From positions 429,340 to 493,339 of the forward strand of contig NZ_KV440945.1 of the NCBI RefSeq assembly GCF_001636345.1: a DNA stretch of 64,000 nt. The letters run 5' to 3'. The first letter of the stretch is position 1, and each line of letters begins with the position of its first letter. The notes under the pieces are model-generated. The model saw nothing but the letters and a program-made list of their open reading frames with translations. It had not been told where the DNA came from and did no database searches. The stretch comes from Cytobacillus gottheilii. GTDB lineage: Bacteria; Bacillota; Bacilli; Bacillales; Cytobacillaceae. Shown in pieces: positions 56,752 to 64,000 of this stretch. The position numbers were made by a program, and so were the translations under genes.

Positions 56752-57129
56752 ATGGCTAACAACAACAACAATAACGGTAAAATGTCTCGTGAGGAAAGAG
56801 GCCGTAAAGGCGGAGAGGCAACTAGCAATAACCACGATAAAGAATTCTACCAAGAAATCGGCCGCAAAGGCGGAGAGGCAACTAGCAATAACCACGATAA
56901 AGATTTCTACCAGGAAATTGGCCGCAAAGGCGGAGAAGCAACTAGCGAAAATCATGACAAAGAATTCTATCAGGAAATTGGCAGCAAGGGCGGAGAAGCA
57001 ACAAGTGAAAATCATGATAAAGAATTCTATCAGGAAATTGGCCGCAAAGGCGGGGAAGCAACAAGTGAAAATCATGATAAAGACTTTTATCGTGAGATCG
57101 GCCGCAAAGGCGGAAACTCTAACGATTAA
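56752..57129 (+). CDS. gsiB: GsiB-like stress protein with KGG repeats
   Basis: 125 residues. After an Asn-rich start there are five tandem 20-residue repeats beginning G(R/S)KGGEATS and ending FYQEI, encoded by 60-bp DNA repeats. This is the hydrophilic, desiccation-protein-like KGG family induced by glucose starvation, heat, salt and ethanol through sigma-B. The repeat number differs between species, so it is prone to expansion. ATG at 56752 lies 9 bases after AAGGAG; the earlier ATG at 56743 overlaps it. Confidence 0.92.
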   Translation: MANNNNNNGKMSREERGRKGGEATSNNHDKEFYQEIGRKGGEATSNNHDKDFYQEIGRKGGEATSENHDKEFYQEIGSKGGEATSENHDKEFYQEIGRKGGEATSENHDKDFYREIGRKGGNSND

Positions 57130-57172
57130 TAGATTTGATTTCCTGAAGGATATCGATATGCGTCCAGCATAG

Positions 57173-57207
57173 CACGGCAGTCAACGAGTGGCTGCCGTGT
57201 TTTTTTG
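57173..57207 (+). terminator. Terminator of gsiB
   Basis: CACGGCAG / CTGCCGTG with an 11-base loop, followed by eight T. Confidence 0.88.
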
Positions 57208-57367
57208 TACTTTGAGTGTTTAATTGTGCTTTGATACTATCGGGTTTGTATAGCTTTTAGTTTTCCCCAACATATATTTCATCTTTTCTATCATTTTCTG
57301 TTCTATTTGTCTTCCTATCAATCATATTCATAGATTAAGTTCATTATTTGAAGATGGGGTGAGAGGA

Positions 57368-57814
57368 ATGAATAACGCAGAAGTTCGTTGTGCTGGTATT
57401 GAGGATGTTGAAAAGTTATCATTATTTTTACAGAATGCAAAGGTAAGTTCTGAAGGGATTAAAGATTCCATTGATTATTTCTTACTGAGTGAGAATGAGT
57501 TAGGCCAGATTCAGGCATCATTAGGGATAGAGCCTCATGGGCAGGTTGGTTTGCTGCGATCTCTGGTGCTTAGCCCGAACTCTACTGAAAAGGATATGTT
57601 TATATTACTGGAACAAATTTTAATGTTGGCTAGAGATAAGGGGTTAACGGAGCTGTACATGGCTTCAAACAAACAAAGTGCTGCCCTCTTCTTTACGCTA
57701 ATGGGCTTTCAGCCTCATGATTCCACGAAGCTGCCTGCGGACTTATACGAATCAGAGCATGTTAAACACATCCTTTCTGTGGATAACTCGTATTTCTTGA
57801 AGTTTTCCATATGA
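57368..57814 (+). CDS. ywlB: GNAT-like acetyltransferase, YwlB type
   Basis: 148 residues with a GNAT-like layout: an N-terminal beta-alpha unit (VRCAGIEDVEKLSLFLQNAK), a central strand (GLLRSLVLSPN) and a C-terminal ASNKQSAALFFTLMGFQPHD block. The acetyl-CoA loop (Q/RxxGxG/A) is poorly kept, so activity is uncertain. Target unknown. It lies upstream of ywlC as in B. subtilis. ATG at 57368; a GTG at 57359 is in frame. Confidence 0.78.
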   Translation: MNNAEVRCAGIEDVEKLSLFLQNAKVSSEGIKDSIDYFLLSENELGQIQASLGIEPHGQVGLLRSLVLSPNSTEKDMFILLEQILMLARDKGLTELYMASNKQSAALFFTLMGFQPHDSTKLPADLYESEHVKHILSVDNSYFLKFSI

Positions 57815-58349
57815 AATGTGGATAAAATGACAAAGTTATACACAAAAAGGCCATTTTTATACACAATTTGTGGATAAAAGCTTGAGTTATCCTCTAACTT
57901 CTTTTATACTTTCAAAAGTGATTCGTAGAAAAGTGAGTAATATAGGCATTCATAAGAAGAAATATTGAAGGTGAATTTAGATGGATACAAAAAGATGGTC
58001 AGTGGATAAAAATGTGGATAATTTAACTGGTTACCCACAAATAACACAGGCAGCAGATCTTTTATTAAATAATGAAGTTGTTGCATTCCCGACAGAAACG
58101 GTATATGGCTTGGGCGCAAATGCTTTAAATGACCAGGCGGTAGCGAAAATTTTTGAAGCAAAAGGCAGGCCAGCGGATAATCCACTTATTATCCACATTG
58201 CGGATGAAGCGGTGGTTTCGGACTTTGTGGAGGAAATCCCTGAAAAGGCTAAGCAATTGATGAAGGCGTATTGGCCAGGACCGCTTACAATTATCTTAAA
58301 AATGAAAGAGGGGGTGTTGTCTGAAAAGGCAACGGTTGGGTTATCCACA
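57778..58349. other. DnaA-box cluster around the ywlC start
   Basis: Eight perfect TTATNCACA boxes: + strand at 57836, 57857, 58189 and 58341; minus strand at 57778, 57817, 57869 and 58014 (leftmost bases). Two more have one mismatch (58002 minus, 58031 +). Four of the perfect ones fall within 61 bp in the ywlB-ywlC gap. B. subtilis has a known DnaA-box cluster at ywlC that helps restrain replication initiation. Confidence 0.9.
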
Positions 58350-59024
58350 GTGGGAATCCGCATGCCAGATCATCCAGTAGCTCTTGCTTTATTACAGAAA
58401 ACTAATCTTCCTATTGCCGCACCTAGCGCCAATTCTTCCGGAAGGCCAAGTCCCACAACCGCTGAACATGTGTGGGACGACCTGCAGGGGAAAATTTCTG
58501 GAATTGTAGATGGCGGACCAACTGGAGTAGGGCTGGAATCTACCGTTCTGGATTGTACAGAAGAGGTGCCAGTCATATTGCGCCCAGGCGGGATTACTGC
58601 CCAGCAAATTGAAGAAGTTATTGGGAAAATTACGGTTGATCCTGCATTGCTTGATAGCGGGCAAAAACCAAAGTCGCCTGGGATGAAGTATCGCCATTAT
58701 GCTCCAGATGCCGCACTTGTTCTGGTTAAAGGGGAACGGGAGGATATTCAGCGGCTTATACTTGAAAAGCAGCAGGAGGGACTAAAGGTTGGTGTCCTGA
58801 CAACTGAGGAAAACGAAAACTTTTATCAGGCAGACAAGGTTATTGCATGCGGAAGCAGAAAAAATCTGGATTCAGTTGCTGGCTCCTTATATGATACGTT
58901 AAGGAATTTTAACAGCGCGGATCTCGACCTTATTCTAAGTGAAATGTTTCCGGATGAAGGAGTTGGACAGGCGATTATGAATCGTCTAGTTAAAGCGGCC
59001 GGATATCGTATTATATCCATTTAA
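57981..59024 (+). CDS. ywlC: L-threonylcarbamoyladenylate synthase (Sua5 type)
   Basis: 347 residues. The YrdC domain (about 18-205) has VVAFPTETVYGLGANALN, KGRPADNPLIIHI and IAAPSANSSGRPSPTTAEHV; the C-terminal Sua5 domain starts after the linker SPGMKYRHYAPDA. It makes threonylcarbamoyl-AMP from Thr, bicarbonate and ATP for the t6A37 modification of ANN-decoding tRNAs. ATG after AAGGTGA. Several DnaA boxes lie in its promoter and coding region. Confidence 0.95.
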   Translation: MDTKRWSVDKNVDNLTGYPQITQAADLLLNNEVVAFPTETVYGLGANALNDQAVAKIFEAKGRPADNPLIIHIADEAVVSDFVEEIPEKAKQLMKAYWPGPLTIILKMKEGVLSEKATVGLSTVGIRMPDHPVALALLQKTNLPIAAPSANSSGRPSPTTAEHVWDDLQGKISGIVDGGPTGVGLESTVLDCTEEVPVILRPGGITAQQIEEVIGKITVDPALLDSGQKPKSPGMKYRHYAPDAALVLVKGEREDIQRLILEKQQEGLKVGVLTTEENENFYQADKVIACGSRKNLDSVAGSLYDTLRNFNSADLDLILSEMFPDEGVGQAIMNRLVKAAGYRIISI

Positions 59025-59031
59025 TTTCTTT

Positions 59032-59057
59032 AGCCGTCTCGGTGTGAGGCGGTTTTT
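59032..59057 (+). terminator. Terminator of ywlC
   Basis: AGCCGTCTC / GAGGCGGTT with wobble pairs and a short loop, followed by TTTTG. Confidence 0.7.
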
Positions 59058-59113
59058 GTGTTTCCTGTAGCTTGAAAAAATAGATCATTGTGAAAAACAT
59101 CGTCTAAATGACT

Positions 59114-59146
59114 TTGGACTTGCATATCTTGAATTAGCAAGTCCAA
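59114..59146 (+). promoter_or_regulatory. Perfect hairpin in the mntP leader
   Basis: TTGGACTTGC / GCAAGTCCAA, 10-bp perfect stem with 13-base loop, directly before the AGGGGGCGAT ribosome binding site of mntP. There is no T run, so it is not a terminator. It is not the yybP-ykoY manganese riboswitch. It may affect translation start or mRNA stability. Confidence 0.55.
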
Positions 59147-59162
59147 GGGGGCGATATACAAC

Positions 59163-59714
59163 ATGGCAGAAATATTTGGCGAATTACTCACAATCGGCTT
59201 AATGGCATTCGCGCTGGGAATGGATGCCTTCTCAATAGGATTGGGAATGGGAATGTTTAAGCTTCGTTTGCGGCAAATTGTGAAGATTGGACTGACCGTG
59301 GGACTGTTCCACGTCCTCATGCCGATGCTAGGCATGATCACCGGCAGGTTCCTGTCGGACAAGTTTGGGGAAATTGCCGCTTATATTGGCGGCGGGTTGC
59401 TGATTTTACTCGGAATTCAAATGGTGTTATCAAGCTTTAAAAAGGAAGAAAACAGCTTAATTTCACCTGTAGGATTTGGCTTGCTATTATTCGCGGTGAG
59501 TGTGAGTCTGGATAGTTTTTCAGTCGGCTTATCGCTGGGAATATTCGGAGCTAAAACAGCGGTAGTTTTAACTATGTTCGGCGCTGCAACAGCTATTTTA
59601 ACATGGGTCGGACTTTTTATTGGCCGGAAAGTGCAAGGCTGGCTGGGCTCATACAGTGTAACTCTAGGTGGAGCGATCTTGCTTGCCTTTGGTATTAAAT
59701 TGCTGTTTATGTAA
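59163..59714 (+). CDS. mntP: Manganese exporter MntP
   Basis: 183 residues, six membrane helices. The two inverted-repeat motifs with membrane aspartates are plain: [16 protein letters not shown] (first half) and [17 protein letters not shown] (second half). It exports Mn2+ from the cytosol under excess. Matches ywlD by position between ywlC and ywlE. Confidence 0.94.
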   Translation: MAEIFGELLTIGLMAFALGMDAFSIGLGMGMFKLRLRQIVKIGLTVGLFHVLMPMLGMITGRFLSDKFGEIAAYIGGGLLILLGIQMVLSSFKKEENSLISPVGFGLLLFAVSVSLDSFSVGLSLGIFGAKTAVVLTMFGAATAILTWVGLFIGRKVQGWLGSYSVTLGGAILLAFGIKLLFM

Positions 59715-59827
59715 AAATATATAGAAAAAGTTGGGGGAGAAGGTGTGACTTTTCTCTCTTTTTTTTGCAATCTAGTCTATGGGATTTAGGTGTTTTGTCT
59801 TATAATGTAATAGAGGGGGCAGCAAAT

Positions 59828-60277
59828 ATGAAGAATATACTATTTGTTTGTACAGGCAATACTTGTAGAAGCCCGATGGCTGAAGCCATTTTAAAAAGCA
59901 AAGGGATTCCTGGGCTCCAGGTGAAATCTGCTGGTGTTTATGCAGGTGCTGGAAACAAAGCCTCCCTGCATGCGCAGCAAGTTCTGCAAGAGCAGGGCAT
60001 TCCATTTAACCATGAATCATCACCATTAACAGCTGAGCTTCTGCAGTGGTCCGATTATGTGTTTACCATGACTTCTGATCATAAGCGGCTCATTTTAGAC
60101 CGTTTTAATGGGGTTGAAGGAAAGGTTTTTACGCTGAAGGAATTTGCAGGGGATGCAGCAATAGATATTATTGACCCTTACGGAGGATCTCTTGAGATTT
60201 ACAGAGCCACCTTCAATGATTTAAAAGAAACTATTGATCAGGTAGAGAAATCTTGGAAAAAGCAGGAACGCAACTAA
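59828..60277 (+). CDS. ywlE: Protein arginine phosphatase YwlE
   Basis: 149 residues, low-molecular-weight phosphatase fold. The P-loop CTGNTCRS has nucleophile Cys8 and Thr12; Thr at this place selects phosphoarginine over phosphotyrosine. General acid Asp116 lies in DIIDPYGGS. It reverses McsB arginine phosphorylation of proteins in the Clp/CtsR stress system. ATG at 59828 after AGAGGGGGC. Confidence 0.94.
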   Translation: MKNILFVCTGNTCRSPMAEAILKSKGIPGLQVKSAGVYAGAGNKASLHAQQVLQEQGIPFNHESSPLTAELLQWSDYVFTMTSDHKRLILDRFNGVEGKVFTLKEFAGDAAIDIIDPYGGSLEIYRATFNDLKETIDQVEKSWKKQERN

Positions 60278-60299
60278 ATCGGCTTTGCAGGGGGAAGTT

Positions 60300-61598
60300 A
60301 TGGAAGAGAAAACGAAGTATAAGTTTGGTCTGCGCAAAAAGCTTGTTGTATTTATAATGACTCTGGCCATTATTACATACACGACAAGCGCCTTGTTTTT
60401 ATATGTGGTTTATCCGTTTATTAAAGATCTAGTTCCAGTTGGACAAGTTATTTTTACGATTATTACGCTGAGCCTCGGTGCAATCTGGTCTGGTATTCTG
60501 GCTTATTTTGCAGCTGGATTTCTCATTAACCCGCTGAAAAAGCTGGAAAAAACGGCTTTAAAAGCAGCACATGGCGATATCAATGCGGAAGTGGAGCTAT
60601 CTAAGTCTGATGATGAAATCCGTTCATTAGGATTAGCTTTTAATCACATGCTCTACAACTTGAAGGATATGGTTCAGAAAATAGAAGAGAATTTTCAAGA
60701 AACCAATGATAAGGTAATCTCTATTTCACGCGAATCAACAGCAGCAGCTGAGCAGGCAGAGGTCATTTCCAGAACAATTGCAGAAATTTCAGCGGGTGCA
60801 GATCATTCTGCAGTTTCTATTCAGTCAACGGCTGAGTCAGTGGAGAGTGTTATACAGATTGCCCAAATTGTACAGAAAAAAGCGATAGATTCTGAAAGCG
60901 TTTCAAAGGAGTTAATCGATGACCTTGTTGATTCCAAGAAGGTGATTCATTCTTTGATCTCTGGAATTGAAAAGCTTGCAGCTGGAAATGAACAGTCATT
61001 AGAGACGGTTAAGAGATTAGAAGACAATGCCTCCAAGGTCGAACAGATTATCAAGCTTGTTGGCGATATTGCAGCTCAAACCAATCTCCTTGCATTAAAT
61101 GCTTCCATTGAGGCGGCGCGTGCGGGCGAGCACGGGAAAGGTTTTGCAGTTGTTGCGGATGAAGTGCGCAAGCTTGCGGATGAAAGTGCGACGGCAGTGC
61201 AGGGCATTTCCGAATTGATTAAAAACATCCAGCAAGAAGTAAAAAATGTTGTAAGTCAAATCAGTCAGCAAGTTCAATCGGCGAATATGGAAGCGAAAAA
61301 AGGTACTGAAACAAATGCAGTGATCGAAGAAATGACGAAAACGGTCAATGAAATGGCTGAATCTGTTTCTGAAATTACAGGACTCGTTGGCCAACAGATG
61401 GAGAGCATTCATCACACATCTCAGCAATCCCAAGAAGTTGCAGCCATCGCAGAAGAAACCTCTGCCGGTGCAGAAGAAGTGGCGGCTTCTTCTCAACAGC
61501 AAACGAACGTCATTGAAAACGTTGAAGTCCTTGCCAACGAACTAAAAACACAAGCAGAAAAACTTAAAAACACCATCACCAGATTTCATACTTCATAA
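60300..61598 (+). CDS. Methyl-accepting chemotaxis-type protein with minimal sensor
   Basis: 432 residues. Two membrane helices (about 15-38 and 45-75) are joined by a very short loop, so there is no extracellular ligand domain. A HAMP domain follows ([20 protein letters not shown]) and a signalling domain with the conserved hairpin [31 protein letters not shown] tip (about 255-285). It would sense a membrane or cytosolic cue and act on CheA. ATG at 60300 after AGGGGG. It lies between ywlE and rpiB, outside the known B. subtilis order. Confidence 0.9.
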   Translation: MEEKTKYKFGLRKKLVVFIMTLAIITYTTSALFLYVVYPFIKDLVPVGQVIFTIITLSLGAIWSGILAYFAAGFLINPLKKLEKTALKAAHGDINAEVELSKSDDEIRSLGLAFNHMLYNLKDMVQKIEENFQETNDKVISISRESTAAAEQAEVISRTIAEISAGADHSAVSIQSTAESVESVIQIAQIVQKKAIDSESVSKELIDDLVDSKKVIHSLISGIEKLAAGNEQSLETVKRLEDNASKVEQIIKLVGDIAAQTNLLALNASIEAARAGEHGKGFAVVADEVRKLADESATAVQGISELIKNIQQEVKNVVSQISQQVQSANMEAKKGTETNAVIEEMTKTVNEMAESVSEITGLVGQQMESIHHTSQQSQEVAAIAEETSAGAEEVAASSQQQTNVIENVEVLANELKTQAEKLKNTITRFHTS

Positions 61599-61619
61599 GG
61601 GCCTGCGGGCTCTTTTTTT
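61598..61619 (+). terminator. Terminator of the chemoreceptor gene
   Basis: AGGGCC / GGCTCT (one wobble, 4-base loop), then seven T; the stem starts at the stop codon. Confidence 0.75.
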
Positions 61620-61657
61620 GTGGAGTGGGAGATTGGGTGCGGGATTCGACACATTTC

Positions 61658-61699
61658 GGGGCGTTTCGGGGCGTCACAGTGACGCCCCGAAAACGCCCC
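61658..61699. repeat. GC-rich 42-bp inverted repeat
   Basis: GGGGCGTTTCGGGGCGTCA on the left and TGACGCCCCGAAAACGCCCC on the right, separated by 3 bases; the arms match except for one extra A:T pair. TTTCGGGGCG also occurs twice in direct order at the left side. No T run follows, so it is not a simple terminator. It lies between the chemoreceptor gene and rpiB. Confidence 0.85.
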
Positions 61700-61790
61700 A
61701 TATGCACCCTGAACCACGCCCCGATTCTAAACTTTATAATTAAGCGCTTTTATGTAAAAATAAGAGTAGAAAATAGAGGAGGCTGTTAAC

Positions 61791-62231
61791 ATGAAGGTAG
61801 CGATTGCATCAGATCACGGCGGAATTAACATTAGAGAAGAAATAAAAAACTTAATGGATGAAATGGGTATACAGTATGAAGATTTTGGCTGTGAGTGTGA
61901 TACATCTGTTGACTATCCGGATTATGCTTTGCCAGTTGCTGAAAAGGTAGCCAGCGGAGAATTTGACCGCGGCATCTTAATATGCGGGACAGGCATTGGC
62001 ATGAGTATTGCAGCTAATAAGGTGAAAGGCATTCGCTGTGCGCTTGTACACGATACGTTTAGTGCAAAAGCGACGCGGGCACATAATGACAGTAATATGC
62101 TGGCAATGGGCGAGCGTGTAATCGGACCTGGTCTTGCACGGGAAATCGCAAGCATCTGGCTTGGTACAGATTTTGAAGGCGGCCGTCATGAAACACGCGT
62201 AGGCAAAGTTACGGCTTATGAAAATAAATAA
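61791..62231 (+). CDS. rpiB: Ribose-5-phosphate isomerase B
   Basis: 146 residues, RpiB/LacAB fold. SDHGG near the start (His9), catalytic Cys65 in GILICGTGIGMSI, then VHDTFSAKATRAHNDSN. It interconverts ribose-5-phosphate and ribulose-5-phosphate. ATG after GAGGAGG. A partial cre-like AAGCGCTT lies about 50 bp upstream. 27 bp before ywlG, probably one operon. Confidence 0.93.
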   Translation: MKVAIASDHGGINIREEIKNLMDEMGIQYEDFGCECDTSVDYPDYALPVAEKVASGEFDRGILICGTGIGMSIAANKVKGIRCALVHDTFSAKATRAHNDSNMLAMGERVIGPGLAREIASIWLGTDFEGGRHETRVGKVTAYENK

Positions 62232-62258
62232 TCTACCTGTCTCAGGAGTGTGAAGACA

Positions 62259-62831
62259 ATGGCGGAAGAATTGCAGACATGGAAAAAAGAGCTCGATGAG
62301 ATTGTTGAGCAATTTTTACAAACAGTTTCTCTAAATGAAAAAAGTGTGGTTGTCATCGGCTGCAGCACAAGTGAGGTTGCTGGAAGCAGGATCGGTACGG
62401 CTGGAACAGAGCAGGTGGCAGAGATGATTTATCATTCACTGCAGAAATTGATCAGTGAGACGGGAGCTTCCCTGGCATTTCAATGCTGTGAACACTTGAA
62501 CCGGGCAATTGTGATCGAGAGGCAGGCTGCTGAGTTTAAAGGGTGGGAAGAAGTCAGCGTCGTTCCCGTTCGAACAGCTGGAGGTGCCATGGCGACCTAT
62601 GCTTACGGCTCAATGAACGACCCTGTAGTTGTGGAACATATAAAAGCTGATGCAGGCATTGACATAGGTGACACATTCATTGGCATGCATTTAAAACATG
62701 TAGCGGTTCCTATTCGAACCATGCAGAAAAATGTTGGTGCAGCACATGTCACACTGGCAACAACACGGCCTAAATTAATCGGCGGAGTACGAGCTGTCTA
62801 TGAAAAAAAGACAGAAAATGAATCATGCTAA
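62259..62831 (+). CDS. ywlG: UPF0340 family protein, YwlG type
   Basis: 190 residues, soluble alpha/beta protein: VVIGCSTSEVAGSRIGTAGT, LAFQCCEHLNRAIVIERQAA, VPVRTAGGAMATYAYG and FIGMHLKHVAVPIR are family blocks. Function unknown. The ATG at 62259 follows CAGGAGTG; a GTG at 62250 lies within that site. Position between rpiB and glyA is conserved in bacilli. Confidence 0.9.
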   Translation: MAEELQTWKKELDEIVEQFLQTVSLNEKSVVVIGCSTSEVAGSRIGTAGTEQVAEMIYHSLQKLISETGASLAFQCCEHLNRAIVIERQAAEFKGWEEVSVVPVRTAGGAMATYAYGSMNDPVVVEHIKADAGIDIGDTFIGMHLKHVAVPIRTMQKNVGAAHVTLATTRPKLIGGVRAVYEKKTENESC

Positions 62832-62857
62832 CCTTTGCGTATGCAAAGGTTTTTTTA
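62830..62857 (+). terminator. Terminator of rpiB-ywlG
   Basis: A perfect 9-bp stem (AACCTTTGC / GCAAAGGTT, GTAT loop) that begins in the stop codon, followed by T residues. Confidence 0.9.
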
Positions 62858-62877
62858 TGAGCTGAAGTTAGGCTTGG

Positions 62878-63110
62878 TTGGCGAATATATTTCTATTACG
62901 GCGAAAAAAATGTAATAACGGCGAAAAAACCCATTTTACGGCGAAAAAAACGTAATAACGGCGAAAAAACCTATTTAACGGCGAATAAAACATAATAACG
63001 GCGAATAAAACTATTTGACGGCGAAAAAAACGTAATAACGGCGAAAAAACCCATTTTACGGCGAAAAAAACGTAATAACGGCGAAAAAACCCATTTAACG
63101 GCGAATATCT
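62878..63110 (+). repeat. Phased 20-bp array, ACGGCGAAAAAA core (12 units)
   Basis: Units begin at 62878 and then every 20 bp without exception to 63098 (12 units). The core is ACGGCGAAAAAA (some ACGGCGAATAAA). The eight bases after it alternate between ACGTAATA-like and CCCATTTT-like forms, giving a 40-bp higher-order period. The first and last units both read GGCGAATAT. It starts 20 bp past the ywlG terminator. Confidence 0.95.
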
Positions 63111-63437
63111 AGCCTGCGCCCCTTTGGGCAGACAGTCACATCAGCCGCAATGCTTGAAACAGCCCCAATCATTGCTTCAATCATCTTATAAGTGGCACAT
63201 CCTCCTGGAAAACAGGTTGCTCCCCGAATAGACGATAGCCCCAGAAATGATTCGTATTTTTTAAAGATTAAAACAGAAAAACATGTTAAAATGAAAGAGA
63301 TTTTTGGTACATAGGATGCGTTTTAACAAGCAGAACAAGGTTTTCATGGCCTCACGGCGGGATGACTTGCCTTTTTATGAATAAGTCTGTTTGTGAAGAA
63401 CGCGATAATAAGCTGTTGGACAAGGGGAGGATTATAA
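63111..63437. other. Spacer between the array and glyA
   Basis: No gene with a start codon is supported. A candidate extended -10 (TGTTAAAAT, 63284-63292) lies about 145 bp before glyA but has no good -35. Confidence 0.4.
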
Positions 63438-64000
63438 ATGAAGCATTTAGCACAGCAGGATGAGCAGGTTTTTCAGTCGATTCAAGATGAGCTTAAGAGA
63501 CAGAGAACAAAAATTGAGTTAATTGCGTCCGAAAACTTTGTCAGCGAAGCCGTAATGGAAGCACAGGGCTCTGTACTGACCAATAAATACGCAGAAGGCT
63601 ACCCGGGACGCCGATATTATGGCGGCTGTGAGCATGTGGATGTAGCTGAGGATCTTGCCCGTGACCGCGCGAAGCAAATTTTCGGAGCGGAGCATGCCAA
63701 TGTGCAGCCGCATTCTGGTGCACAGGCAAACATGGCTGTTTATTATACAGTACTTCAGCATGGTGATACCGTTCTTGGTATGAATCTTTCACATGGCGGA
63801 CATTTAACACATGGAAGTCCAGTAAACTTCAGTGGAATTCAATATAACTTTGTTGAATATGGTGTTGATGAGCAAACGCAATACATTAACTATGATGATG
63901 TCCTTGAAAAAGCGCGTGAGCATAAGCCGAAGCTGATTGTTGCGGGTGCAAGTGCATATCCTCGTGCGATCGACTTCAAGCGATTCCGTGAAATTGCTGA
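63438..64000 (+). CDS. glyA: Serine hydroxymethyltransferase, 3' end missing
   Basis: The first 187 codons are present and the gene runs off the window. [55 protein letters not shown] and [19 protein letters not shown] are the standard N-terminal blocks of GlyA; the PLP lysine lies beyond the window. It converts serine and tetrahydrofolate to glycine and methylene-tetrahydrofolate. ATG after AAGGGGAGG. Confidence 0.96.
   Translation, partial: MKHLAQQDEQVFQSIQDELKRQRTKIELIASENFVSEAVMEAQGSVLTNKYAEGYPGRRYYGGCEHVDVAEDLARDRAKQIFGAEHANVQPHSGAQANMAVYYTVLQHGDTVLGMNLSHGGHLTHGSPVNFSGIQYNFVEYGVDEQTQYINYDDVLEKAREHKPKLIVAGASAYPRAIDFKRFREIA

Noticed and set aside
56684-57172. Repeat-rich frames overlapping gsiB on both strands
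   Set aside because: The 60-bp DNA repeat of gsiB opens several frames at once. Only the KGG frame has a proper ribosome binding site and a known family.
59025-59162. yybP-ykoY manganese riboswitch upstream of mntP
   Set aside because: The space is short and lacks the conserved riboswitch core; only the ywlC terminator and one simple hairpin are present.
62878-63110. CRISPR array
   Set aside because: The period is 20 bp, the core only about 12 bp, and the spacers recur in two alternating forms. There are no unique 30-40 bp spacers and no cas genes.
63113-63275. Start-less open frame on the minus strand that reads like protein (PGGCATYKMIEAMIG)
   Set aside because: About 53 codons without any start codon, no ribosome binding site, and it ends in the repeat array. 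An open run of this length is expected by chance. It could be a gene remnant, but I cannot support one.

Overview
The window comes from a low-GC, spore-forming member of the Bacillaceae (Bacillus sensu lato). The evidence is the presence of gerQ, cwlJ, rsfA, pbpG, spo0F and spoIIR, strong AGGAGG-type ribosome binding sites, TTG and GTG starts, and a gene order that follows the ywr-ywd-ywf-ywh-ywj-ywl stretch of Bacillus subtilis up to glyA. Species cannot be fixed by eye. Both ends cut genes: thiF at the left and glyA at the right.

Layout: 1-8460 holds the end of thiF, a gamma-glutamyltransferase with a two-subunit CHR (chromate-type) transporter, a stress protein, ung and small ywd genes, then a cobalamin riboswitch controlling a degenerate PduO-like protein and the lipoprotein BtuF. 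8469-14165 holds the germination pair gerQ/cwlJ, hemQ, pta, lipL and rsfA. 14501-25084 holds ywfO, ywgA, ywhB, ywhC, ywhD, pbpG, speE-speB (polyamines) and ywiB-argS. 25660-36917 holds an XapX protein, uvsE, ywjE, fadF, a Cys-rich protein of unknown function and a fatty-acid degradation operon (mmgA, mmgB, mmgC, acdA, TetR regulator). 37603-48631 is the rpoE-pyrG-ywjG-spo0F-fbaA-tal-murAB-glpX-rho-rpmE-tdk core. 50567-64000 is prfA-prmC, an ArsR/SRPBCC pair, a group II intron, spoIIR, gsiB, ywlB, ywlC, mntP, ywlE, a chemoreceptor, rpiB, ywlG and glyA.

Much of the interest is between genes. Four arrays of short cores sit on a rigid 20- or 21-bp period, each just past the terminator of an ordinary gene (pta, argS, prmC, ywlG). 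Two of them share the same composite design although they are 27 kb apart. A tandem 126-bp element (2.4 copies) between lipL and rsfA shows compensatory base changes in several predicted helices. Eight perfect DnaA boxes lie in 572 bp around the ywlC start. A group II intron without an endonuclease domain sits directly after a terminator hairpin and just short of a candidate sigma-F promoter for spoIIR.

Several control circuits can be read directly: the CTP-sensing pyrG leader (initial GGG plus attenuator), a full-consensus sigma-H promoter for spo0F, CcpA cre sites at pta and mmgA, FadR-type operators at fadF and mmgA, two candidate sigma-B promoters, and twin palindromes at the ArsR/SRPBCC promoter.
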